64,000 bases of DNA from Gammaproteobacteria bacterium HGW-Gammaproteobacteria-1 (GCA_002840095.1 PGZL01000007.1:1-64000); one strand, 5' to 3'. Shown: positions 18,097-27,664, counted from the stretch's first letter. The notes: generated by a model not told the origin, from the sequence alone. A program made the numbers and translations.

Positions 18097-19194
18097 CTAT
18101 ACGGCGCTGGCCGGGATGATCGGCGTGGCCGAGTGCACTTCGCCGTTCTGGCCGCGCTGGCGCAGGAGATGGTCCATCAGCACGATGGCCATCATCGCCT
18201 CGGCAATGGGCGTGGCGCGGATGCCGACGCAGGGATCGTGGCGGCCGGTGGTCACCACCTCCACCGGCTCGCCCGCCAGGTCCACGCTGCGGCCGGGGAT
18301 GCGCAGGCTCGAGGTGGGTTTGAGGGCGATGGAGGCGATGATGTCCTGGCCGCTGGAAATGCCGCCGAGAATGCCGCCGGCATGGTTGGACAGAAAACCC
18401 TGCGGCGTCATTTCGTCGCGGTGCTCGGTGCCCTTCTGCTCCACGCAGGCGAAGCCGGCGCCGATTTCCACGCCCTTCACCGCGTTGATGGACATCAGGG
18501 CATGGGCCAGATCGGCATCGAGGCGATCGAAGATCGGCTCGCCCAGTCCCGGCGGCACGCCGGTGGCGACGACGTTGATGCGCGCGCCGACGGAGTTGCC
18601 TTCCTTGCGCAGGGCGTCCATGTACTCCTCCAGCTGCGCCACCTTGGACGCATCGGGGAAGAAGAAGGCGTTCTGCTCCACGGCGTCCCAGTCGAACTGC
18701 TCCGCCGTGATGGGACCGAGCTGCATCATATAGCCGCGGATCTCGATGCCCTTGCGATGCAGGTATTTCTTGGCGATGGCGCCGGCGGCGACGCGCATCG
18801 CCGTTTCGCGCGCCGAGGAGCGCCCGCCGCCGCGATAGTCGCGGAAGCCGTATTTCTGCTGATAGGTGTAATCGGCGTGGCCGGGACGGAACTGCCGGGC
18901 GATGTCCGAGTAGTCCTTGGAGCGCTGGTCGGTGTTCTCGATGAGCAGGCCGATGGGCGTGCCGGTGGTGCGGCCCTCGAACACGCCGGAGAGGATGCGC
19001 ACGGCATCGTCTTCGCGCCGCTGGGTGGTATGGCGCGAGGTGCCGGGCTTGCGCCGGTCGAGGTCGCGCTGCAGATCCGCCTCCGACAGTTCCAGGCCCG
19101 GGGGACACCCGTCGACGATGGCGCCCAGCGCCGCGCCGTGGCTTTCGCCGAAGGTGGTGACGGTAAACAGTTTGCCGATGGTATTGCCTGACAT
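18097..19194 (-). CDS. aroC: Chorismate synthase
   Basis: Last step of the shikimate pathway, anti-elimination of phosphate from EPSP using reduced FMN. The 365-aa product from ATG 19194 starts [20 protein letters not shown]. It has the signatures [20 protein letters not shown] and [20 protein letters not shown], and ends with the [18 protein letters not shown] region. An earlier in-frame start at 19218 is less typical. It supplies chorismate for the trp genes nearby. Its right neighbours are unrelated. Confidence 0.97.
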   Translation of the reverse strand: MSGNTIGKLFTVTTFGESHGAALGAIVDGCPPGLELSEADLQRDLDRRKPGTSRHTTQRREDDAVRILSGVFEGRTTGTPIGLLIENTDQRSKDYSDIARQFRPGHADYTYQQKYGFRDYRGGGRSSARETAMRVAAGAIAKKYLHRKGIEIRGYMMQLGPITAEQFDWDAVEQNAFFFPDASKVAQLEEYMDALRKEGNSVGARINVVATGVPPGLGEPIFDRLDADLAHALMSINAVKGVEIGAGFACVEQKGTEHRDEMTPQGFLSNHAGGILGGISSGQDIIASIALKPTSSLRIPGRSVDLAGEPVEVVTTGRHDPCVGIRATPIAEAMMAIVLMDHLLRQRGQNGEVHSATPIIPASAV

Positions 19195-19239
19195 AGTGGC
19201 GCCTATTGTAACGGACAACGAAGAAATCGTCCCCGTGTT

Positions 19240-20391
19240 TCAGAATCCCAGATAGAGTCCGATGCCGTAGTAACTGATGTAGTCGGCGTAGAACTGGCCG
19301 TGGGGCGCGTGGCCGCGGTAGCCCTCCAGCATCAGCCGCACCCGGCGCTGGCCGGGCTGGAAGGCGCCGAACTCCAGTCCCGCCTTGACGCTGACGTCCG
19401 GGCTCCAGTCATGTTCCTCCCAGGCCTTCACGTCGACGCCGCCGACCCAGTGGCCGGCGCCCCACACCGGCCGTGTGGTGCGCAATTCGACGCCGCCATG
19501 GAAACCGGCCGCCTTGAGATCGCCGGGCTCGCGGTGAAACAGGTATTCGCCGCCCAGATAGCCGCGCCACATCCCGCGCTGCTCCGACAGCAGCAGTTCC
19601 ACCGACTCGAAACTGAGGTTGACCCGCTCCGGCGCCGTGCGCAACAGGAACTCGTCGCCGAGATGCGAGCTCTGGTGGTACACCCGTAGCCGTGCCGAGG
19701 TGCTGCCGTTACGCCAGGAGATGGGTACGCCGATGGTGTAATCGGCGTTGATCAGGTCGGCGGAAGGGGCATCGAGATTGAACTGGGCGAACAGGGCGCC
19801 GGCAATGCCGATTTGCAGGCCGTCGCCGGGCTGCTGCCCGGGCTGGCGGTAGAAACCGAAGGTCTCGCCATAACCCACCGCCGCCACGTGGGCGCCGGCG
19901 ATGGGCGTATGGTAATAGCGGTAGCTGGTGAAGAACTGCGGCTGCTTGGGATCGGCCAGCAGGGGCAGGAACAGATCACCGGTAGGAAACGGCACCGAAC
20001 CCGGCGCCAGGCCCAGAAAGCTGTATACCGGCGCCACCGCCTCGTCGACCGCGGTAGCAGCGGCGACGGTCCCGATGACCACATTCAGCCCCTTGAGGTG
20101 ATCCAGCGTCGGCAACCGCTGCTCCAGCGTCGCGCGGCGTTCCGGATCGTCTTCCGGCAGGGTGACGGTGGCGATGCCGCCTTTCACCTCCAGCCGATAG
20201 CTGCCGCGCAGCCAGCCCAGATCCCGCTCCAGGAAATAGTCCAGCTGGCCGGCCAGGTAGGCGTCCTGCGCGGGATCGGCCGCCGCGGCCATGCCTGCCG
20301 GCAGCAGGAGAACGGCGCACAGCAGCGACACGAACAGGCGTTCAGAAACCAAAGTAGACACCGGCACCGATGGATTGCACCTTGTCGTCAT
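19240..20391 (-). CDS. DUF1207 family outer-membrane-type protein, copy 2
   Basis: Secreted protein probably forming an outer-membrane beta barrel; function unknown. It has a signal peptide (RLFVSLLCAVLLLPAGMAAA), then repeated amphipathic strands, the family signature RVYHQSSHLGDEFLL and a C-terminal aromatic residue (YYGIGLYLGF) as in barrel proteins. It is a diverged paralogue of the gene just upstream (YHNSSHLGEDYL, GAGVYFGF there), with an extra N-terminal segment of about 80 residues before the shared part. The start is uncertain: ATG 20391, GTG 20367 and TTG 20352 all precede the signal peptide, and all lie before or at the stop of the upstream gene, so the pair overlaps. Confidence 0.8.
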   Translation of the reverse strand: MTTRCNPSVPVSTLVSERLFVSLLCAVLLLPAGMAAAADPAQDAYLAGQLDYFLERDLGWLRGSYRLEVKGGIATVTLPEDDPERRATLEQRLPTLDHLKGLNVVIGTVAAATAVDEAVAPVYSFLGLAPGSVPFPTGDLFLPLLADPKQPQFFTSYRYYHTPIAGAHVAAVGYGETFGFYRQPGQQPGDGLQIGIAGALFAQFNLDAPSADLINADYTIGVPISWRNGSTSARLRVYHQSSHLGDEFLLRTAPERVNLSFESVELLLSEQRGMWRGYLGGEYLFHREPGDLKAAGFHGGVELRTTRPVWGAGHWVGGVDVKAWEEHDWSPDVSVKAGLEFGAFQPGQRRVRLMLEGYRGHAPHGQFYADYISYYGIGLYLGF

Positions 20392-21229
20392 AAAAGACGC
20401 CGCGGTTCTGGTGTCCGGTATACAGCTCGAGCAGAAGCTGCAGGTGCTGCTGCTGCCGCCGGCTGCCGCCGAGGGACAGGCCCGCCTTGAGGCTGTAATC
20501 CGGGGCATAGCCGTACTCGCCCCACGACTTCACGTCGAGCCCACCGATCCAGCGCCCCAGGCCGCCGAACAGGGTGCGGTCGCCGTAGTATTCCGCGCCG
20601 ACGTGCAGCCCCCAGGGCTCGAAGGACGGATAGTGGCGCAGTATCACCTCGGGGCCGAAGTAGAGCCGCCATTCCGGCTGATCGTAGCCGACGATGAAAT
20701 CGATGGATTCGTAACTGGCCTTGCTGCGCGGCGGCGTCTGATTCTGGTAGAGATAGTCCTCGCCCAGGTGCGAGCTGTTGTGATACAGGCGTGCCCGCCA
20801 CGACCAGGTGCCCTGCCGCCAGCTCAGCGGAACGGCGACGGTGAAGTCGCCGTCGATGAGATCGTTGCGGCCGTCGTCCAGGACGAAACGGGCCACGCCG
20901 CCGCCGTTCACGTCCAGTTGCATGCCGTCGGTGGAGCATCCCCCCACCCTGCGCCAGAGGGGAAAGGTCTCGCCGGCGCCGATGACGCCGGTATTCACCG
21001 TTTCTCCGTCCTTGCGGTAACTGCGGTAGCTGAGAAAGAAGTGCGGCTCGATGGGATCGGCGATCAGCGGCTGAAAGACATGGCCGCGCGGCAGCAGCAG
21101 CGTGCCGCCCGGCGGAACATCCTCCAGGGCGTCCTCCAGCGACGGGGGACAATAGGCCGCGGCGGTGGCGTTCAGTGCGAAGCTCCACAGCGCCAACGTC
21201 GCAACCAGCGTAAGCGGGATGTTACGCAT
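20342..21229 (-). CDS. DUF1207 family outer-membrane-type protein, copy 1
   Basis: Paralogue of the following gene. The 295-aa product from ATG 21229 (aaggag 6 bases upstream decides this over the ATG at 21235) has the signal peptide MRNIPLTLVATLALWSFALN ending at ATAA. The family motif RLYHNSSHLGEDYLYQN, the block LGRWIGGLDVKSWGEYGYAP (shared as HWVGGVDVKAWEEHDWSP in copy 2) and a terminal phenylalanine follow. A secreted or outer-membrane location is likely. The reaction or ligand is unknown. It overlaps copy 2 and lies 32 bp after hemN. Confidence 0.85.
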   Translation of the reverse strand: MRNIPLTLVATLALWSFALNATAAAYCPPSLEDALEDVPPGGTLLLPRGHVFQPLIADPIEPHFFLSYRSYRKDGETVNTGVIGAGETFPLWRRVGGCSTDGMQLDVNGGGVARFVLDDGRNDLIDGDFTVAVPLSWRQGTWSWRARLYHNSSHLGEDYLYQNQTPPRSKASYESIDFIVGYDQPEWRLYFGPEVILRHYPSFEPWGLHVGAEYYGDRTLFGGLGRWIGGLDVKSWGEYGYAPDYSLKAGLSLGGSRRQQQHLQLLLELYTGHQNRGVFYDDKVQSIGAGVYFGF

Positions 21230-21267
21230 ACCCATCTCCTTGTTGCGCCCGCCGTCCTCCGGCGCGT

Positions 21268-22671
21268 CTAGATGACTTTGGAGAAACGCTGGTTGGCCTT
21301 TTCCCGCAGGTAGCGATCGAAGGTCATGCAGATGTTGCGGATCAGCAGCTTGCCCACCGGATGCACCTGAATTCCGCCGGCGCTGACGCTGAGCAGCCCG
21401 TCGCCCTGCATGGCCTCCAGTTCCTTCAGTTCGGTGGCGAAGTAGCTGTCGAAGTCGATGCCGAACTGCGCGCTCACTTTCGCCTTGTCGAGATGGAAAT
21501 GGCAGATCAGTTCGGTGATCACCGCGCGGCGCAACACGTCGTCGTCGTTCAGGTCCACGCCGCGGAACACCGGCAACCGGCCGCCGTCGATGGCCGCGTA
21601 ATACTCCTCCAGTTCCTTCATGTTCTGCGCATAACAGCGGCCCACCTGGCCGATGGAGGTGCTGCCCAGGCCCACCAGATCGCAGTCGGCATGGGTGGAG
21701 TAGCCCTGGAAGTTGCGGTACAGGGTGCCGCTGCGCTGCGCCACCGCCAGCTCGTCGCCGGGTTTGGCGAAGTGATCCATGCCGATGTAGACGTAACCGG
21801 CGGCGGTGAGCTTCTCGATGGTCATCTGCAGGATGTTGAGCTTTTCCTGCGGCGCCGGCAGTTCCTCGACATTGATGCGCCGCTGCGGTTTGAACAGCTC
21901 GGGCAGGTGGGCATAGTTGAACACCGACAGGCGATCGGGGGAAATCTCCAGCACCTTGTCCAGGGTGGCGGAAAAGCTGACCACGCTCTGGAACGGCAGG
22001 CCGTAGATCAGGTCGATGCTGAGCGACTTGAAGCCTTCACGCCGCGCCGCGCCCAGCGCCGCCATGGTCTCCGCTTCGGATTGCAGACGGTTGACCGCTT
22101 TCTGCACCCGCGGGTCGAAGTCCTGCACCCCGAGACTCATGCGGTTGAAACCCAGCTTGCGCAGCAGGGCGATGGTGTCCACCTTCACCTCGCGCGGATC
22201 GATCTCGATGGAATATTCGCCGCTGTCGTCGTCGCGCAGGTTGAAGCACTGCCGCGTCTTGTCCATCAGCGCCGTCATCTCGCCGTGGCTGATGAAGGTG
22301 GGGGTGCCGCCGCCCCAGTGCAGCTGATCGACGGTGCGGTTGCGGTCGAACAGCGCGCCCTGCAATTCCAGCTCGCGGTGCAGCCGCTCAAGGTAGGGCG
22401 CGGCGCGGGTGCGGTCCTTGGTGACCACCTTGTTGCAGCCGCAATAGAAGCAGACGGTGTCGCAGAACGGGATGTGGAAATACAGCGACAGCGGATTGCC
22501 GCGCTGGTTGCTTTCCTCGGCATAACGGTGGTAATCATCGGCACCGAAGCCGCCATGGAACTGTACCGCCGTCGGATAGGAGGTGTAGCGCGGCCCGGAT
22601 TTGTCGTAACGCTTGATCAGTTCCGGGTCGAAGACGATCTGCTGATTGGTGCTGCCGTGCTGCTCACTCAT
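21268..22671 (-). CDS. hemN: Oxygen-independent coproporphyrinogen III oxidase
   Basis: Radical SAM enzyme that decarboxylates two propionates of coproporphyrinogen III without oxygen during haem synthesis. The 467-aa product has the cluster motif FHIPFCDTVCFYCGCN (C70, C74, C77 plus the HemN-specific C79). RYTSYPTAVQFH stands at the N-terminus, with the GLPFQ and SIGQVGRCYAQN segments and the HemN C-terminal domain following. Its length is normal for HemN rather than for HemW. Its presence suggests microaerobic or anaerobic growth. Confidence 0.96.
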   Translation of the reverse strand: MSEQHGSTNQQIVFDPELIKRYDKSGPRYTSYPTAVQFHGGFGADDYHRYAEESNQRGNPLSLYFHIPFCDTVCFYCGCNKVVTKDRTRAAPYLERLHRELELQGALFDRNRTVDQLHWGGGTPTFISHGEMTALMDKTRQCFNLRDDDSGEYSIEIDPREVKVDTIALLRKLGFNRMSLGVQDFDPRVQKAVNRLQSEAETMAALGAARREGFKSLSIDLIYGLPFQSVVSFSATLDKVLEISPDRLSVFNYAHLPELFKPQRRINVEELPAPQEKLNILQMTIEKLTAAGYVYIGMDHFAKPGDELAVAQRSGTLYRNFQGYSTHADCDLVGLGSTSIGQVGRCYAQNMKELEEYYAAIDGGRLPVFRGVDLNDDDVLRRAVITELICHFHLDKAKVSAQFGIDFDSYFATELKELEAMQGDGLLSVSAGGIQVHPVGKLLIRNICMTFDRYLREKANQRFSKVI

Positions 22672-22702
22672 GCCACTACCTCCCCACCGTTGCCGGCGGT
22701 GC

Positions 22703-23023
22703 TTATTCGCTTTCGGTGTCGAGACCTTCTTTATGGGTCTTGTTAATCATAGCCAGCAGATCCGCGAAAGGGATACGGCTGCGGAAGCGGTTGACCATGT
22801 CCATGAACGGCAGGTCGGCCTTGCCGAATTCGTAGCTGCCGTCGGCCATGGAGACACGCAGCGCCTTCAGCATCTGTTCCATGGTGTTGAGGTAGGGCGG
22901 CACGGCGCCCATCTCTTCCGCGTCGTATTCGTAGCTGGAACGCAGCTCGTCCACCTCGATGAGCGCGTTGTCCACCATCTTTACATATTGCTCTGCCGTC
23001 TTCGGCCGCAAACTCAATGCCAT
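22703..23023 (-). CDS. Small conserved-looking protein, function unknown
   Basis: A 106-aa acidic, predicted all-helical protein (MALSLRPKTAEQYVKMVDNA and on), with no signal peptide, membrane helix or known motif. The ATG at 23023 has a plausible ribosome site (caaggag, about 7 bases upstream). It lies between hemN (32 bp away) and prmB (after a class B element), in the same direction. I do not recognise the family and assign no function. Confidence 0.75.
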   Translation of the reverse strand: MALSLRPKTAEQYVKMVDNALIEVDELRSSYEYDAEEMGAVPPYLNTMEQMLKALRVSMADGSYEFGKADLPFMDMVNRFRSRIPFADLLAMINKTHKEGLDTESE

Positions 23024-23041
23024 TTACAAGCTCCTTGAACA

Positions 23042-23124
23042 CAATCTGCCGCAGAGACGCGGAGGCGCAGAGGATGTTGTATGAAACCCATACTCCGCGG
23101 CTCTGCGCCTCTGCGGCGGGTTTA
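23042..23124. repeat. Class B inverted octad element (prmB/unknown gene)
   Basis: Left arm ctgccgcagagacgcggag plus gcgcagagg; right arm ctctgcgcctctgcggcgggttt; spacer about 35 bp. The right arm ends against the prmB stop codon (TAG at 23125-23127 on the minus strand). Confidence 0.87.
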
Positions 23125-24048
23125 CTAACGAACCAGGCGGAACAGGCTGCGGTATTCGCGTACCTGCTCCGCCGTCAGCAGGAACACGCCGTGGCCGCCG
23201 CGCTCGAATTCCAGCCAGGTGAAGGGCACCTCGGGCAGGCGTTCGGCCAGGGCGTGCCAGCTGTTGCCCACTTCGACGATGAGGATGCCGTCGCGGGTCA
23301 GGTGCAGCGAGGCTTCCTGCAGGATGCGCAGGGCCAGGTCGAGGCCGTCGCTGCCCGCCTCCAGGGCCATACGCGGCTCGTGCAGGAATTCCGGCGGCAA
23401 CGCCGCCATGTCCTCGGCATCGACGTAGGGGGGATTGCTTACGATGATGTCGTACTTGCGGCCGGCAAGGTTCTGGAACAGATCGGACTGGATGGGGTGC
23501 ACCCTCCCCTCCATGCCATGCTTCTGCACGTTGAGCGTGACCACCTCCAGCGCCGCTTCGGAGATGTCCACCGCATCCACTTCCACATGGGGCAGGTATT
23601 CCGCGCAGGCGATGGCGATACAGCCGCCGCCGGTACACAGATCGAGCACGCGCTCCACCCGGTTGGGGTCGATCCACGGCTCGAAACCGTTTTCGATCAG
23701 CTCGGCGATGGGCGAACGCGGGATCAGCACGCGCTCGTCCACATGAAAGGTAAGGCCGGCAAACCATGCCTCGTGGGTCAGATAGGGTGCCGGCAGGCGC
23801 ACCTTGACGCGCCGTTCCAGGATGTCCAGCACCGCCTCCTTCTCCGCGGCGGTGAGGCGCGTGTCCAGGTAGGGCTCGGCGATGTCCGGCGGCAGGCGCA
23901 GGGTGTGCAGCACCAGATAGGCCGCCTCGTCCAACGCGTTGTCGGTGCCGTGGCCGAAATGCAGTCCCGCCTCGGCGAAGCGGCTCATCCCCCAACGGAT
24001 GAAATCACGTACGGTGCGCAACTGTTCCAGGGCGTCGCTGGTATCCAT
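23125..24048 (-). CDS. prmB: Ribosomal protein L3 glutamine methyltransferase
   Basis: S-adenosylmethionine-dependent N5-glutamine methyltransferase of ribosomal protein L3. The 307-aa product has the SAM loop [20 protein letters not shown] and the catalytic NPPY in [14 protein letters not shown]. The N-terminal [19 protein letters not shown] and [20 protein letters not shown] set it apart from release-factor methyltransferase PrmC. The gene starts 3 bp after mogA, so the two are probably cotranscribed. Confidence 0.93.
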   Translation of the reverse strand: MDTSDALEQLRTVRDFIRWGMSRFAEAGLHFGHGTDNALDEAAYLVLHTLRLPPDIAEPYLDTRLTAAEKEAVLDILERRVKVRLPAPYLTHEAWFAGLTFHVDERVLIPRSPIAELIENGFEPWIDPNRVERVLDLCTGGGCIAIACAEYLPHVEVDAVDISEAALEVVTLNVQKHGMEGRVHPIQSDLFQNLAGRKYDIIVSNPPYVDAEDMAALPPEFLHEPRMALEAGSDGLDLALRILQEASLHLTRDGILIVEVGNSWHALAERLPEVPFTWLEFERGGHGVFLLTAEQVREYRSLFRLVR

Positions 24049-24051
24049 GAT

Positions 24052-24600
24052 TCAGTCCTGCGGTTTCTTGGCGTGTTTGGGGCGGAAGGCGGCAATCACC
24101 TCCGGCCGGGTTTCGAGATAGGGGCCTTCGATCAGATCGATGCAGTAAGGCACGGCGGGAAACACCGCCTCGAGGCAATCCTTGATGGCCGACGGCTTGC
24201 CCGGCAGGTTGATGAGCAGCGAGCGGCCGCGGGTGCCGGCGATCTGGCGCGACAGGATGGCGGTGGGGACGAACTTCAGCGATACGGCGCGCATCTGTTC
24301 GCCGAAACCATCGAGGATCTTGTCGCACACCGCCGCCGTGGCCTCGGGGGTGATGTCGCGCGGCGCCGGTCCGGTGCCCCCGGTGGTTACCACCAGGCAG
24401 CAGCCCTCTTCGTCGCACAATTCGCGCAGCACCGCCTCCACCTGATCCTGCTCGTCGGGCACCAGCCGCGCCACGGCCTCCCACGGCGTGGCCAGGGCCT
24501 GCTCCAGCCAGTCGCGCATGGCGGGGCCGCCCAGATCCTCGTACTCGCCGCGGCTGGCGCGGTCGGAAACGGTGACGATGCCTATACGTACTTTCTGCAT
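24052..24600 (-). CDS. mogA: Molybdopterin adenylyltransferase
   Basis: Adenylates molybdopterin before molybdenum insertion. The 182-aa product shows IGIVTVSDRASRGEYEDLGG, the TTGGTGPAPRDITPEAT nucleotide/MPT loop and the MogA-type ending GTRGRSLLINLPGKPSAIKD. The length and the LPG-P motif favour MogA over MoaB. It lies immediately upstream of prmB. No other molybdenum genes are in view. Confidence 0.92.
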   Translation of the reverse strand: MQKVRIGIVTVSDRASRGEYEDLGGPAMRDWLEQALATPWEAVARLVPDEQDQVEAVLRELCDEEGCCLVVTTGGTGPAPRDITPEATAAVCDKILDGFGEQMRAVSLKFVPTAILSRQIAGTRGRSLLINLPGKPSAIKDCLEAVFPAVPYCIDLIEGPYLETRPEVIAAFRPKHAKKPQD

Positions 24601-24672
24601 GATGACGGGGACAGGTGGGTCGGGCCGGGTATTGTAACCGCATCCACGCCAAATAAGCGCCGGGCGGCAGGA

Positions 24673-25398
24673 TCAGAAATCGTAGACCAGGGTGACGGCA
24701 CTCATGCTGTCGGTATGCTCGACCCCGGCGGGGACCTCGCTGTTGTGTTTCACGGTCAGGGACAGCTTCATGGCGAAGCGGCTGTTGATCTTCACCCGCA
24801 ACGCCGCCACGGACTCGGTATAGGTATTGCTCTCGCCGCTCTCCACCAGGAGCTCTTCGCTGAACCGCGCGGTGGCGCTGACGTCCCAGCCCAGCCTGGC
24901 GGCACCGCGCACGATGCCCTCGTCCCGCGCCCTGCCGCCGGTCTCGCGGCTGTGGCGGCCACCGGCGCCGATTTCCAGGTCCAGGGTCACGCTGTCGCGA
25001 TTCACCAGGCGGTGGCCGTAGCCGACCGTCTCGGACATCTGGTAGTCGTAACCGCTGAAGCGGTCGTCCTCGTAGCGCACCGTGGCAAATACATAGTCGG
25101 TGGGGGTGTAGCGGTAATCGCTCTTGCCGCTGGCCAGATAGCGCTCGGCCGTCACGGTATCGCCGTCGGAGGTGCGCAGGCCTTCCAGCCGTCCTTCATG
25201 GCGCCAGGGACCGCTCAGGTAATGCAGTTTGGCCTTGGCGTTGACGCTGCGGGTGTTGGTGTTGCCGCTGGTGGTGACCATGCCCAGCTCGGCCTCGCCA
25301 CCCAGGCCCTCGGCCTCCTCCGCCGCCGGCGCGGCAGTCGCAAACCAGAACACTGCCAGCGCCGCCCAGGGCGCCCATTTCACTGTTGAATATCCCAT
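24673..25398 (-). CDS. DUF481 family outer membrane protein (YdiY-like)
   Basis: A 241-aa exported protein: signal peptide WAALAVFWFATAAPAAE, then GEAELGMVTTSGNTNTRSVNA, the standard opening of DUF481 barrels. Alternating strands follow, and the end is VTLVYDF with a terminal phenylalanine. Members are described as salt-induced outer membrane proteins; no more precise role can be given. It is a single gene between mogA and amrS, read in the same direction. Confidence 0.9.
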   Translation of the reverse strand: MGYSTVKWAPWAALAVFWFATAAPAAEEAEGLGGEAELGMVTTSGNTNTRSVNAKAKLHYLSGPWRHEGRLEGLRTSDGDTVTAERYLASGKSDYRYTPTDYVFATVRYEDDRFSGYDYQMSETVGYGHRLVNRDSVTLDLEIGAGGRHSRETGGRARDEGIVRGAARLGWDVSATARFSEELLVESGESNTYTESVAALRVKINSRFAMKLSLTVKHNSEVPAGVEHTDSMSAVTLVYDF

Positions 25399-25486
25399 CG
25401 CCGGACAGGCTACCGGCCACAGTCCGTCAATTCAACCCGCGGACGGCAGGGGAAAACGGGCTTTGTCCACATGGATTACCCGTGAT

Positions 25487-26608
25487 CTATCCGGTGCTGT
25501 GGGCGTAATCGCGCAGCCGCACCGGCAGGCGCCGGCCGCCCCAGTGGCCTGGCTCGGCCTCGAACACCCCGGCGCAGGCGCTGCCACAAAACTTGCACGC
25601 TCCGGCGGCGTTCAGGTTCCAGTCGGACAGCACGTAGCCGTCACGGCCGATGAGCTTCCTGCCGCAGGAATGGCACCAGGTGCTCTGCCCGCGCGGGTCG
25701 TGCACATTGCCGGTGTAGGCATAGCGCACGCCGTTGTCCATGGCGATGCGGCGCGCCTGCATCAGGGTCGCCGGTGGTGTCGGCGGCGTATCCAGCATCT
25801 TCCAGTCGGGATGGAAGGCGGTGAAGTGCATGGGCACGTCCGGCCCCAGTTCCTTGACCACCCACTTGGTCATGGCATCGAGTTCCGCGTCGGAGTCGTT
25901 CATGCCGGGGATGAGCAGCGTGGTCAGCTCCAGCCACACCCTGGTCTCGTGCTTCAGATACGCCAGGGTGTCGAGCACCGGCTGCAGATGGCCGCCGGTG
26001 ACCTTGTGGTAGAAGTCGTCGGTGAAGGCCTTCAGGTCGACGTTGGCCGCGTCCATGTAGTCGTAGAACTCGCGCCGCGGCTCGGAGCAGACGTAACCGG
26101 AGGTGACCGCCACCGACTTGATGCCGTGGCTGCGGCATTCCCTCGCCACGTCGATGGCGTATTCGTGAAAGATGATGGGGTCATTGTAGGTGTAGGCCAC
26201 GCTGCGGCAGCCCAGATCGGCGGCGGCGCGGGCGATCACCTCGGGCGTGGCCTGATCCAGCAGGGTGTCCAGTTCGCGTGACTTGCTGATGTCCCAGTTC
26301 TGGCAGAACTTGCAGGCCAGGTTGCAGCCCGCCGTGCCGAAGGACAGCACCGGGGTGCCGGGCAGGAAATGGTTGAGCGGCTTCTTCTCGATGGGGTCGA
26401 CGCAAAAGCCGCTGGAGCGGCCCCAGGTGGCGAGCACGATCCTGCCGCCCAGATTGCCGCGCACGAAACACAGGCCGCGCTGGCCCTCCTTCAGCTTGCA
26501 GTAGCGCGGACACAGATCGCACTGCACGCGGCCGTCGTCCAGCGCATGCCAGTACTGGGTGTCGACGATGCTGGACGGGTCCACATCGTCAAAGTTGGCT
26601 GTTTCCAT
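25487..26608 (-). CDS. amrS: AmmeMemoRadiSam system radical SAM enzyme
   Basis: Radical SAM protein of 373 aa with the cluster motif GTAGCNLACKFCQNWD (C95, C99, C102). An N-terminal cysteine group (CDLCPRYCKL, GLCFVR) and a C-terminal zinc-ribbon-like CHSCGRKL / CKFCGSAC follow the AmrS (PflA-like) pattern. It is divergent from amrB-amrA, whose products are the Memo and AMMECR1 homologues, so the full set is present. The reaction of the system is not settled to my knowledge. The gap to amrB is 93 bp with room for divergent promoters. Confidence 0.93.
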   Translation of the reverse strand: METANFDDVDPSSIVDTQYWHALDDGRVQCDLCPRYCKLKEGQRGLCFVRGNLGGRIVLATWGRSSGFCVDPIEKKPLNHFLPGTPVLSFGTAGCNLACKFCQNWDISKSRELDTLLDQATPEVIARAAADLGCRSVAYTYNDPIIFHEYAIDVARECRSHGIKSVAVTSGYVCSEPRREFYDYMDAANVDLKAFTDDFYHKVTGGHLQPVLDTLAYLKHETRVWLELTTLLIPGMNDSDAELDAMTKWVVKELGPDVPMHFTAFHPDWKMLDTPPTPPATLMQARRIAMDNGVRYAYTGNVHDPRGQSTWCHSCGRKLIGRDGYVLSDWNLNAAGACKFCGSACAGVFEAEPGHWGGRRLPVRLRDYAHSTG

Positions 26609-26701
26609 GGCTGTTCTCCGCCGTGAACCCGCGCCGCCGGGGCGCTATAGTCTGCATATGAATCCGCGATGTGATTAAGGATAGAAGACCGGGAGCCCAT
26701 C

Positions 26702-27490
26702 ATGCCGAAGATCCGCCAGCCCGCCGTCGCCGGCCTGTTCTACCCGGCCGACGCCATTCAGTTGCGCCGCATGGTGCAGGGCTTTCTGCGCGAGGCGCAC
26801 GGTGGCGAAGGCACCGCGCCCAAGGCCATCATCGCCCCCCATGCCGGTTACATCTATTCCGGCCCGGTGGCCGCCGCCGCCTATGCCCGCCTCGCCCCCT
26901 TGCGCGGCGTGGTGACGCGGGTGGTGCTGCTCGGCCCGTCGCACCGCGTCGGCTTTCTCGGCCTGGCCAGCAGCAGCGCCGATTTTTTCCGTACTCCGCT
27001 GGGCGACATTCCCCTCGATCGCGGCGCCATCGCCGGCCTGGACGGCCTGCCCCAGATACACGCCCTCGACGAGGCCCACGCCATGGAACACAGCCTGGAG
27101 GTACACCTGCCCTTTCTGCAGGAGGTGCTGGGCGATTTCAACCTGGTGCCGTTGGTGGTGGGCGACGCCGCGCCGCGGGAGGTGGAAGAGGTCTTGGAAC
27201 ACCTGTGGGGCGGGCCGGAGACGCTGATCGTCATCAGTTCCGATCTGTCGCACTACCACGACTACGCCACCGCCCAATCCCTGGACCACGCCACCGCCCA
27301 GGCCATCGAACAGTTGCGTTACCAGGACCTGCACAGCGAGGGCGCCTGCGGCCGCAACCCGGTACGCGGCCTGTTGCTGGCAGCGCAGCACTTCGGTCTC
27401 AAGGCCGATACCGTGGACCTGCGCAATTCCGGCGACACCGCCGGCCCACGCGACTCCGTGGTCGGCTACGGCGCCTGGCTGTTTCAATGA
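26702..27490 (+). CDS. amrB: AmmeMemoRadiSam system protein B (MEMO1 family)
   Basis: Homologue of human MEMO1, a fold related to extradiol dioxygenases. The 262-aa product opens MPKIRQPAVAGLFYPADAIQ and has the metal-site histidines in IIAPHAGYIYSGPVAA, HAMEHSLEVHLPFLQ and SSDLSHYHDY. Start ATG 26702 has gggag 6 bases upstream. It is followed by amrA after an unusual 173-bp inverted element. It ends VVGYGAWLFQ, as family members do. Confidence 0.93.
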   Translation: MPKIRQPAVAGLFYPADAIQLRRMVQGFLREAHGGEGTAPKAIIAPHAGYIYSGPVAAAAYARLAPLRGVVTRVVLLGPSHRVGFLGLASSSADFFRTPLGDIPLDRGAIAGLDGLPQIHALDEAHAMEHSLEVHLPFLQEVLGDFNLVPLVVGDAAPREVEEVLEHLWGGPETLIVISSDLSHYHDYATAQSLDHATAQAIEQLRYQDLHSEGACGRNPVRGLLLAAQHFGLKADTVDLRNSGDTAGPRDSVVGYGAWLFQ

Positions 27491-27491
27491 C

Positions 27492-27664
27492 CCTGAAAAC
27501 GGCAATGGAGTCCGCCAATAAACGCGAATGGACGCAAATGAGGCAACAATTCAAGGCCATGAGCAGCCGCACCGTTTCACCACGGGTGAGCAGTGCAACC
27601 CTTTGTGACACTATGAACATTTGCGTCTATTTGCGTTCATTCGCGGACTGATGAGGTTTTCAGG
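27492..27664. repeat. Class D inverted element (amrB/amrA)
   Basis: Outer ends CCTGAAAAC (27492) and GTTTTCAGG (27656-27664) are perfect inverted repeats. Inside them, agtccgccaataaacgcg plus aatggacgcaaatga pairs with catttgcgtctatttgcg plus ttcattcgcggact. The repeating unit is about 10-11 bp (gacgcaaatg / aacgcgaatg). The spacer is about 90 bp. The right end abuts the amrA ATG and supplies its ribosome site (gagg). Confidence 0.88.
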
